Part shown: positions 54,359-64,000 of the stretch, piece after piece | How the letters are laid out: each line of letters opens with the position of its first letter | Numbering within the stretch: the stretch's first letter is position 1 | Assembly (NCBI GenBank): GCA_037447655.1 | Contig: JBBHKE010001734.1 | Location: 19,206 to 83,205 of the forward strand | Length of the DNA stretch: 64,000 bases | Source of the DNA: Zygnema cylindricum | Lineage: Eukaryota > Streptophyta > Zygnematophyceae > Zygnematales > Zygnemataceae | Reading direction: 5' to 3' | Notes under the pieces: generated by a model | Seen by the model: only the letters and a program-made list of their open reading frames with translations | What the model was told of the DNA's origin: nothing | Databases searched by the model: none | Position numbers and translations under genes: made by a program

Positions 54359-57300
54359 TCAATAGGTTGTATTCCAACTCTGTTGAGACCTTTGCACCAC
54401 TTGCCCTCCCTGTCCCCCTTGAACCCCTTGAGGAGGGAAGGACCCTCCCCCTTGAGCTACAGCGTTCCCTCCTCCTCCCCCTACTCCCCCCTGAGAGGGA
54501 GGGAGCATTGCAAGAACCCCACCTGGAGCCGTCTGGTAGAGTTGGGCGGTACTGTAAGGGGGAGGAGGGGCCTGGGGAGGGGCGAGAGGGGGAGCCTGAG
54601 AGGGATGTGAAGGGTGAGAAAGAGAGGGAGAGGGAGAGTAAGCGGTGCTCTGAGCCCCGAGTCCGAGGTTGTAGTAAGAGCTTCCCGGGAGATCAGCTCG
54701 GCCCAACTGCAGAAAGAAAGAGTTTGAGAGAGAGAGAGAGAGAGAGGGAAGGAGAGGGAGAGAGTGGAGTGAAGAGAGGGGAGAGTGGAAAGCGAGAGGG
54801 AGAGGAGAGAGGGGAGAGTGGAAAGCGAGAGGGGAGAATTGGAAGTCAGGGATTGGGGAGAGAGGGTAGAAATTCGTAGAAAGACAAGGTAGAATGACAA
54901 TTATTGTCAAAAAGGACCATAATACAGAACTAATGGAAACCCTAAAAGAGAACGAAGACACCAAAAACGTACTAAGTTTCATTAAAATACTGTACTTTTG
55001 CAAATACAAGTGAAGGTCATGAAGTTCTGAGGATGAGGTTTTAATTGTAAGCTGTTTGTATACCTCTGATTTCCTTTCCAATTAAGCAGTTAACATGCAC
55101 AAAGGCTCAATAGTTCTTAAAAACCCTAAAAACAGTCTCACAAGACACGAGTACCCAAAAGAGTTTACATTATTATTAGACAATTAACACTATCATCATG
55201 CGATAATACTATTTACATACAATTAACATTATTATCATACGATAAAAACTAGTATTATACGATTAAATATAATCATTCAATTAAGCCAACTTTTGACGAT
55301 ACTCGAAGGAATGGGAAAATTAAATGTCACCTGGGTTAGCAAATGAGTCAAATCTTTAAACTCGCCACAACTCATCAAAAACTAAATTAACAGGGTAACT
55401 ATGAGTAACATTATTACTGGCAAGTGATCCTCGTATCATACGAAAAACTGTAAGATAAAAGCAGTATTCGTGCACTTCCTTCCTCTGATTACTGGTTGGT
55501 AACACCAGTTATAGCATACATAATTACTTTAAAAGGTTTTACGATTTACAAAAAACACAACCTGAACCAGTTTTCATTGAATACCTACCTGCCGGTACAT
55601 AATGTATAAACCACTCTCCTTATATTGCGCCGAAATATAAAAGTAGCTGTACCTTCGTAACTCGTCCAAATATTGGGTTTTCTAACTCAAAAACAACTTT
55701 AAAAAAAAACCAGTTTTCTTGAAAATCCAGGGTCCTTCAACTCAAAAAACCCTTTAAAACCCAGGAAAAAACCCACCTGCTGAGTCGGAAGGTACAAACT
55801 GCTCTCCTTATACTGCACCTCAATAAATAGGTACCTATACATTCGTAACTCGTCAAAACAAAACCTCGAATTTTTGGTTTTCCAACTCAAAAAAAACCTC
55901 AAAAAACCAGTTTTCTTCTGTTTCAAGGTTCTTCAACTCAAAACAACCCTGAAAAACCCAAAAAAAACCCACCTGTTGACTCGGAATGTACAAACTGCTC
56001 TCCTTATACTGTGCTCCGGTATCCTCATATCCACTCGAGGCTCCCGATACCGATACCGTGGGTCCTCCTCCATACCCCGAAGGTCCCCCCCCATATCCCC
56101 CATATCCCCCAGTCCCTGTCGTATATTGTGCTCCTCCCGCCCCATTTCCCGTTTTATATTGACCAGGAATCGCCAATTTTCCTGCGTTAATTGTCGGGTA
56201 CGAGTTCAAATTTAAGTTTAAGTTTCCCGGAGGAGCCTGGGCGTATCCACTAGTAGTAGGGGCAGGGGCATATCCGGGTTGAGGGTAAGGGGAATGCATA
56301 GTATAGGCATAATTATGGGGTACATATTGGTTTAAGTATCCCCCATATCCGTAACCTAATGGGATGGTGGGTTGTTGAGGGTAGGCATGGAGAGTCATGG
56401 GTTGAGGTTGTTGCTGTTGTTGTTGTTGCTGTTGTTGTTGTTGCTGTTGTTGCTGTTGCTGTTGTTGTTGTTGGGTAGGAGGTTGTTGAGAGAGAGAAGG
56501 GACTCCAGTACTTATGTTTCCTCCTACTCCTTGGTTGTGTGTTAATTGATTGGATCCTCCTCCTCCTGTGTTTGGTCCAAGTCCCTGTGCCCATAATCAC
56601 CCGATTCCCCGAGTTTCATTCATAGTTCTGCACGCTTTTTATCGCTTTTTCACCCGTTATTCGTGATTGTTACCCCTTTCCACATTTTTATTCAAACCTC
56701 GCCCCTGTTCTTGAATGAGTTCATTTTCTTCTCTTATGTCATGTCAGGTCTTTCTTATCTCTTCATAGATTCCTGGTCCACAGTTAGCACGAGCAAAACA
56801 CTAACTAATTTCTATTTTATTGTTTTCTAACTGGCCTGTATAATACCCTACTTCCTACAGCCAGTTTAATTAAACAAACGTAACAAAGAAATTACATGAA
56901 TGAACTACACCACCTTGTGGTGTTTTTTGTAAACTCGTAGAGTCTATTCCGACTTTCCATCAATCTTCCATCTGAATCGAAAACAATAGCAACAAACAGA
57001 GCCGCGGTAGAGGGTTTCACTCCAACTGAAACGAGATTCATTACCAAAAGAAATACGGAAAGGAAAAACAAACGAGAGCCTACCTGTCCTTCGTGGGTTG
57101 AGAGGCTCTGGTGCGAAGATGGTCCTGTATTCACACTCGCCCCATACTTGGCTGCGGCACTACTTGAAAGAGTGGGAAGCGTGGAATACCTTGCCTCCTG
57201 ATCCACACTATTACTGGGGCGATATGAAGGAGTGTAATAGCTGGCAGGATCGGCATAAGGCTGCTGCTGTACTCCCAATCCAAAAAGCCCAAAAAAGAAC

Positions 57301-60300
57301 ATTGTTACATTTAAAGGAGTAAACATACATACTTTGAGCAGAGGAGTAGATGTACTCTTAAGTGAATAAGCGATGTCATCCAACATTACCACTCTGTTTT
57401 TAAACATCATTACATTTGGAAGCAGTTAACATGCTGTAAATAAAAAGGAAAATATACGTTAAGTAAGTATGCCCTCAAACTATGTGGGAATAATCAAGGG
57501 CAATTTGTTCAATAGGAACCGCGAGGTAGTGTGGATCACATCTCAGGCATTGTGACCATGAACACAAACTTGCCACGAATCGAGACTAATTTCTGTGAGC
57601 AATGCAATGCCCCTAATAATAACTATTCTACTTTTAACTCACAATACTGAGCAAGAAAAAATACAAATCTATTCAGAACCTTTCCCTTCCTTGCCTAATC
57701 TTAAGTTCGGAATACAGAAAAAATCATCGGTCGGCAGCACAATTGCAGCCAAGACGTGCATCGCAGCAATTCCTAGCTGCCCCATCCCGAAAGGCAATCT
57801 ACAAAGAATTTTTCTTCCATTTGTACTTCCAAATATACAAACAAATGTACAAACAAATCTCCGTTTAATATGAGCTTACCATTCCAACGCCTGCAAGGCG
57901 CGACACATCTGCATTCGAATTCGCATCTCCTGTGTCATATGCGGGATATTGAGGCATAAGTCCAAAAGCATAGGTCTGCGGTACAGCAGGACCATAAGAA
58001 GCCGGGGCATATGTGGCCGTGGGTTGTTGTACAACCATTTCCACTTTGGTTTCCATCTGTGACTGTGAAGAAGGGGGAGCCACCATGGATGTATCGTTTC
58101 CAGCCATGTTATTGCTGGATGGTGCCACTTGTTGCTGGACATACGCTGAACTCGACGGAACAGAAGTTGGAACGGAGGAGCTGCAATAAATAATCAGTTT
58201 TGCCACATTAATTAGCCATAAACCTTTAAAACTCCATTGACATTGGCACAAACGAAGATCAGAACAGAAGTGGATCCAGAGGACCTGCGGTGATTAACAT
58301 TGCCACACTGATTATTCATAGACCTTACAACCCCATCGGAATCTAAAAAGCCTCAAATGGAAACCTCATCTCCTAGGAGTGTTAGGGCATGACTCCTGCT
58401 GATGATACAGACATAGTGACTAGACACAGAAAGAAATGTTTAACACAGAAAAATATTCTTTTTGAATAAACAAAGAAAGAAACGTTTGTTTTCAAGTCGG
58501 CTACTTACCTAATGGGAGCTGCAGGCTCTCCCAAAGCCTGAGTATTTGTGGTCGAAACTTGCGATGCACCGATACCGACAACATCCTCAGAACCAAAACC
58601 AGAACCGAAAGAGGTCCCAAAGCTACCAAAACTGCCAAAACTGAGGCGAGTTTGATCTACATCTGCTATTTGGAGATGACCGGGAATGATGACAGACTTG
58701 TCATCGGTGGAGTTTACACTCAAACTCTGCAAATTACTACTGAGAGTTCGCATAGCAGCACTGGAGTCCACTTGGGCTTCCTCCCTCTCCCTCGTAATTT
58801 CTGATGAAGATGCAGTGGGTAAGCTAGAAGCAGTTCCGTTCTTTATCTGCCATTCTGATGGGCCCACACAGATACAAAGTGTCCATGTTGTTTGAGAAAA
58901 CAAAACTAAAAAGTTCCAATACCAACACATGCATTTTAGATTTGAACTTCAATAGATAGGGACAATCTTCGAGCGTTACAGTAGGTGTCGCAAAAGTAAA
59001 TAAATAAAATAACAAATTATACCTTGCGCAGAAGGTGCAATCTCATTGGTTGTCGGTCCCAGAGGCTGTTGTTGTGGCTGATATGCAGCAGGGCGACCGC
59101 TGAAGTGACTGGCCATAGTCGGGACGCGGGAAGAAGAGGGCGGAGGAGAGGCCGTGGAACCAGATCTCGACGTTGCTGTGGATCCACTAGTCGGCATTCT
59201 CAAGGAGGAATCATCTAATCCGGACTGGTTTGCAGAGATATCTTGCATTAAGGGTGAGGTGGCTGAGGCAGAGAGAGGAACTTGCGCCACATGTTGAGCC
59301 TTCGATGCCTGTGCCTGCGTTTGTTTTCTAAATTAGAAAATTCTTCAAATTAAATTTGAGAACCAAAACAAACTGTATAGTAGGTGTTTAATTAAAGTTA
59401 CAAATTTAGTTTCATTTTTGGTTTTATTTTCTATTTTCTCCATTTTAGCTTCTATTTGAAGTTCAGTTCAATTGCAGTTTTAGTTGCGATTTTACTAGCG
59501 GTTTTTGTTGTAATTTTAATGATACCTGTGTTCGTTCGTCCAAAACCGTCGAATCGGTATTCCCAGAGCTCATAGAAAGACTAGAAGGAGTTGTTCCTGT
59601 CGAATGCTGTGAAGTCTCGTTCAGTCTTCCAGGAGCTGTATGGAGGGAGGAATCGAGTTGCAAAGAACCAGAGAGAGGTCTCTCTCCAATCGGTCGTTGA
59701 TTACCGACAGTTCCCACGTCTCTCTTAAGTCCACCTCCTGAGGGTCCTCCAGCCCTAGGATCCAAAGCAGGATGAAGGACCGGATCATCGGAGGAAGAGT
59801 ATAAGCCCAAAGTGGATGAAGGAGGGGCGGAAATAGGAGGGCTGTATGGAGGCTGTAATTGTGGTTGCGGTTGTGGTTGCGGTTGCGGTTGTGGTTGAGA
59901 GGAAGGAAGAGAAGGACTCGAAGAGGATTGAATGTGTGGAGGTGCTGTAGGAACTCCATTCGCTTTCACGATATCGGCCATTGTTGCTCCTGAACCCCAA
60001 CTAGAGGTAACTGGTGGTGGTACACGGGAATACAAAGATCGGTTGGAAAAATCGGCTGGTGTTCCACCTGAAGTTGCAGGCAGGGAACTGCAATAAAAAG
60101 GGAAGAAGCGGGTCACATAATCAAGTCACATAAACGGGTTCACAGAAACGGGTCACACATGAATTCAGTGATAAAAAGTGAAAAGGAGCTCAGAATTTAG
60201 GGTTTCAGAGGGTTATTTAAGGTTATTTAAGGGTTTTTAGGTTTTTACAAATGTGGCAGTCATAGCCAGCAATCTGTGTCAGCGTGGCACCCCTCTAGGG

Positions 60301-63300
60301 TTAAAGTAGTGAAAGAATAACACCACATCAATTTAGCAAAAACCCAAAAAATAAGATCCTTCATAATAAAGCAAGGAGCTCAAGCAATCAGCTTTCTATC
60401 CTAACAAAAATGTTCGTCACGAAAAAGTGATTCTCCATAAATATGACCCTCCGTCCTCCTCTTCCCCCCCCCCTTTTTCCTCGCTCCCTCACTCTCTATA
60501 GAGAAAAAATTGTTTAGAGATCTCTTTAGAGAGAGAGGGAGAGAGAGAGAGAGGGAGAGAGGGAGAGAGGGAGAGAGAGAGAGGAACATAACACACCAAA
60601 CACCCTCAGTTCAAGACATAGGCCTCAGATCTCCTCAAAATGAGACATCTCATTTGTGATGCCACAAGCAGCTCTTCATAATGACACCAACTCTTTCTCG
60701 AAGAACACCTCGACTGAACTAATTGTTCATATTGCTGCAAGAGGAATATAAAACCAAAATTGTGCTTTATATCGGCGCAGTTCCCTGTTTGGAAAAAAAA
60801 GTTACCTGACCGACTGTCCGGGCAGAGCAGGAGGCATCAAAAAAATTGTAGACTGCCCGCTGGAAGCAGGTGCTGGAGGGCCTGAACTACCACTGTTCCC
60901 ATACCAACAAACAGATTTATGGTTATTACACTTTCAAAGTTTGACCCTCGTTTTGAGGATATGTTGTACAATTCGTACAGTTTTTGAGAAATCGTAAGCA
61001 TGTGCAATTACTCAATAACTGTAAGATTCACCCTCAGCATGACAGTGAATTTCTCTCGTGTAATTACTCTATCCGACAGACCACCGCCCTTATCATTAGT
61101 ACAAACAGCGATGCAGGTCAACGAAACAGTAGACACTATTATGAAAATAATAATAATAATAATAAACAGAGAAGCACATCCTACGTCTCTCATCAAAACT
61201 ACACTTAAAAGCTGTGACAGGTTGCAGGAAAAACAGAAAAAACTGAAAAACGTGAAAACTGGAAAACTCAACATAAGCCTGCAACAAGTGGAATTCCGTG
61301 GAGTAGAACAAGAAGAAAAAGAAGGATCAAGAGGAAAGACAAGAAGAAGCAGTAGAAGGACTAGAACAAGAAAAATAATAAAAACAAAAAGCACAAGAAC
61401 AAGAAAAGGCCTCTCACTTAGCGACAGGAGGCGCATTGAACGGTCGATTCTGAGAATACAAGGACGGCTGTACACTGACTGGAGGCACGGAAACAGAAGA
61501 AGGAGATGGCGATGATGGTATTAAACTGCTGCGGCTACTCGGATGGATGCCGTTCTCTCGAGTCCATGTTCTTCCTCCACCAGCATCTGTCGTCAAAAAC
61601 AAAGCAAAAGAAAAAGCTGAGTTTTTAAGGTTTTTTGAGGTTTTCCCCTGTAATTTGGGCTTTTTTCTTTTCCAAGTTTTTCATCGGGGTTTCAAAGGGT
61701 CTTAGAGGGAAATTTTTCAGGGTTAGTTTTTGGATTTTAGAGTTTCATAGTGATTAGGGTTTTCCACAGGGTCGAGAAGAAAGAAAGTGAGCAAAGTGAA
61801 AGGGGTGTCGGAGGGAGGGAAGTAAGGAAGAGGCGTCATTCAGTTGATTAACACCCAACTGTACTAAGAAGAACATACAAAAAGGACGCTTCCCAGAAAC
61901 GGCAAATTGGTCAATTGTGGATTACGTCACACCATTCCAAGTCTCTCCTCCGACTTTCACCAATTCTATTGACCTGGTAGCCAAAAGTCTTAGGAAAACC
62001 TTAAACCTAAAAAATGCTCATGGAAGGGCTTTAAGAGTCACACATGCACCTCAGGATGCACAGTATTCTTGAAAGAGGGAGAGAGAGAGAGAGAGAGAGA
62101 GAGTTAGGTCACAGAGGCAACCTCAGGAAGCAGAGGATTCTAGCAAGAGAGTGGGAGAGAGAGAGAGGGAGAGGGAAAAAGGGAGAGAAACAATCTTAAG
62201 CATCAACACAGTATTCTTGAGAGTGAGAGAGAGAGAGTAAGAGAGAGAGAGAGGGAGAGAGAGGGAGAGAGAGATTAGAGTGACGCAGACACCCTCAAGA
62301 GGCATAGTATTCTTAAAAGAGAGAAAGAAAGATAAAGAGAACGTAGGCCACCCAACCTGGAGGCTCAGAACCCTGGTATGCGCTCAAACCCTAGAAACTT
62401 GTGCTGGTTAAAAATAATAAAAAAGGCTAGAAATCCTTTTCAAGTACCATCAGAGTTTCAGAAACTCTGATGACCTTAAGAGCAAAAAAAAAACGGTGAC
62501 ATTCAAAAACCTGATTTTCAATTTATATGCTCTAGATTTACACTACTACACTGATTATGAATCCCGATTTCATTTTTGTGCTGCCACAGTACTGATAATA
62601 CAGTCTGAAGCATAATTCACTTCTGTGAAAACAACTGGAAACGTTTCATGCGGTAACCACTACTGTCGCGTAATATAGCGTTAATACGTGTCTAGTATAT
62701 AGTATAACACACAAATGATATGAAGTAAAATGCTCGACCAGTACACATAATATGTGAATAGTATACGGCATATACGCCGTTAGCATACGGTATGACATGT
62801 ATAGTTTACAGTATGATACAGATATGGCAAACGGCATAATACACATGTAGTAAGGAAAATCACAAGCATTTCCAATAGTTTTCAAACATTTGACCGATAA
62901 TAACTAGTTAAGGGTATAATACGCGTATAACACAAGGTATACTCCATGTGTAGTATATAGTACAATAAGTGCATTATTTACAGCATAATACACGTGCGGC
63001 AGACAGTACAATAGGCATATGGTAGGCGTAATCAAACAACACTCCATCACGCAAATTAATCAATAGTAAGAAGAGGTTCCATTTCCACCAAAACTGAAAC
63101 CTAAACTTGAAAAAAAAAAATGGAAATCGAACCTAGAAATTCCCGACACCAGTCAAATACTTCTTAAAATAACAAACAAAAGCAAACCCTAAATTCCAGT
63201 GCGAGACACAAAAAAACAGATACATTTAAAAAAAAGCAAACCTTTACCTCCTAAACCCTAAATCCCCGTGGGGGACAAATTTATCAACCTTTAAAAACCC

Positions 63301-63691
63301 TGATTTACAATACAAGTTACAAACAAGAGAAACACTTACAGATCCAAAAACCTCTCAAAACCTAAATTCCCAAGGAGGGTAAAAAAAGGAGATACGATTC
63401 AAACTTCACAAACCTCTCAAAACCCTAAATTTCAGAGGGAGAAACCGACAAAAGGAGAAACAGAAAAAAGGAGAGAACAAAAAGGAGATACAACAGAAAT
63501 TAGGGAATCCTTACCACTTCTACTTCCACTGGCCAAAGGTCTTGCAGGAGTCCGGTCGGGAGCCGAAGTCCCTCTCCCTCCACCCCCTCTGTTCCCTGAT
63601 GGGGCCCCCCGAGAACGTTGCTCTACTGTCTCTCTATTAACGCTTCCGTCTTTTTTCTTATCTCGCTTTCTCTTCACTTCTTCAAAAGGAT
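54359..63691 (-). CDS. GBF-interacting protein 1-like (DUF1296/GIP1 family), 5' end outside window
   Basis: Minus-strand exons, in transcript order: 63691-63515, 61586-61418, 60892-60806, 60087-59526, 59314-59023, 58854-58509, 58180-57880, 57266-57084, 56584-55973, 54706-54359. All junctions are in phase, giving 1024 residues from the first complete codon. Family marks: DPFEEVKRKRDKKKD (end of the N-terminal GIP1_N domain), GATMADIVKANG, VIIPGHLQIAD, RLSFGSFGSFG, QYKESSLYIPSQQ, SSYYNL and the C terminus QQSWNTTY. The protein is otherwise G/Q/P/S-rich, with a polyglutamine of ~23 residues in the 56584-55973 exon and a QPQP repeat. GIP1 proteins of plants bind G-box factors and act as nuclear transcriptional co-activators; that role is inferred from family. 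N-terminal domain exons lie beyond 64000. Extra exon-like copies at 55583-55835 may be spliced in. Confidence 0.88.
55583..56030 (-). repeat. Three tandem copies of an exon end plus donor
   Basis: A ~195-bp unit holding QYKESSLYIPSQQ, then the donor GTGGGT and intron sequence with CCAACTCAAAAA/GGTTCTTCAACTC words. Copy 1 is the end of the 56584-55973 exon. Copy 2 (~55777-55835) encodes QYKESSLYLPTQQ, then GTGGGT. Copy 3 (~55583-55640) encodes QYKESGLYIMYRQ, then GTAGGT. Confidence 0.75.
62040..62330 (-). repeat. GA-rich minisatellite in GIP1-like intron
   Basis: Four imperfect units, each with ACAGTATTCTTGA or GAGGATTCTAGCA followed by a (GA)n run, starting near 62060, 62126, 62207 and 62303. 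Confidence 0.7.
62620..63010. repeat. Foldback-like and GTATAATACAC-repeat region in GIP1-like intron
   Basis: AAAACAACTGGAAACGTTTC (left) and AAGCATTTCCAATAGTTTTC (right, ~62862) are approximate inverses, related to the 17551 and 22655 elements. Between and beyond them are ~18-bp units of the ATAGTATACGGCATAATACAC kind. Confidence 0.5.
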
Positions 63692-63749
63692 CTGCAAAAT
63701 TTCCATCCGAACAAAGTTGTGAAACATGCAGGCCAATAAGGGACCTGAA

Positions 63750-63940
63750 AGGACTCCCCTCTCCCTCCCTCTCCCCCTCTCCCTCCCTCTCCCCCTCTCC
63801 CTCTCCCTCCCACTCTTACTCTCCCTCTCCTTCTCTCATCTCTCTCTCCTCAAGCTTCTAATGTTCACTGCGGTTGTTATAACTCATCTCTCTCCTCTCC
63901 CTCCCTCCCTCCCTCCCTCCCTCCTCTCCCGTCCCATTAC
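63750..63940. repeat. (CTCCCT)n pyrimidine tract
   Basis: CTCCCTCC/CCCTCT units at 63757-63850 and CCCTCCCTCC at 63895-63930. On the minus strand this is a GA tract just upstream of the first visible GIP1-like exon, within an intron. Confidence 0.8.
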
Positions 63941-64000
63941 TTATTTAAACCCTTAAGCCAAATCACTACCTCTTACCACTTCCCAAACTCGTACTCTTAA

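Noticed and set aside
53280-54610. Proline/serine-rich plus-strand open frames
   Set aside because: They are translations of CTCCTCC repeats or the antisense of the last GIP1-like exon.
61000-61515. 171-codon plus-strand frame and its minus-strand overlap
   Set aside because: It overlaps the antisense of the 61586-61418 GIP1-like exon and an AAGAA-rich intron; no domain.
1-64000. CRISPR arrays, operons, bacterial promoters or terminators
   Set aside because: The window has spliced eukaryotic genes and retroelements; the direct repeats seen are minisatellites without regular unique spacers.

Overview
This window is nuclear DNA of a eukaryote with spliced genes, almost certainly a streptophyte (land plant or charophyte alga). 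Two genes point there: a GBF-interacting-protein-1-like gene, a plant-lineage family, and a plant-type Ariadne RBR ubiquitin ligase whose exon 2-3 junction reads SLLAAQ-LHDLRRV. The retroelements (chromovirus-like Ty3/gypsy, Ty1/copia, a plant/algal-type LINE) and the PIF/Harbinger-like MITEs agree with this. I cannot name the genus. The high transposon load and compact gene islands would suit a non-seed streptophyte, but that is inference.

Layout: (1) 1-8694 is gene-free. It holds low-complexity DNA, a 229-bp foldback MITE, a 1.08-kb near-perfect palindrome and a 4.9-kb composite inverted-repeat element (2535-7439) with further elements nested in its arms. (2) 8695-15621, plus strand: an eight-exon RBR E3 ligase of the Ariadne family (782 codons in my model) with a C-terminal UBZ-type zinc finger. 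(3) 15622-39500 is a 24-kb nest of transposons and duplications. It contains two copies of a ~3-kb block on either side of a truncated gypsy element, tandem duplications carrying foldback MITEs, and a Tourist-like element (27789-33686) that was itself hit by a copia LTR retrotransposon (28038-32993, TSD GTAGA). Degenerate LINE pieces follow. (4) 39503-46848, plus strand: a five-exon Acinus homologue (SAP domain, RRM, RSB motif; 1017 codons). (5) 46849-54358 has a second, longer LINE relic, minisatellites and one clean 220-bp MITE. (6) 54359-63691, minus strand: ten coding exons of a GIP1-like gene, whose 5' exons lie beyond the right edge.

Exon boundaries were read by eye from GT/AG sites, and all three gene models stay in phase across every junction, which is the main support for them. 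The genes do not form a unit: one acts in ubiquitin conjugation, one in exon-junction/splicing (ASAP/PSAP) complexes, one in transcriptional co-activation.

The most distinctive features are: duplicated arms and blocks that preserve empty sites, so several transposon insertions can be dated relative to each other and their target-site duplications read exactly; a tRNA-related sequence antisense in both copia LTRs; a minisatellite that repeats the exon-1 splice-donor region of the ligase; a three-fold tandem duplication of an exon end in the GIP1-like gene; and a predicted RBR-UBZ protein completed by a tiny last exon.
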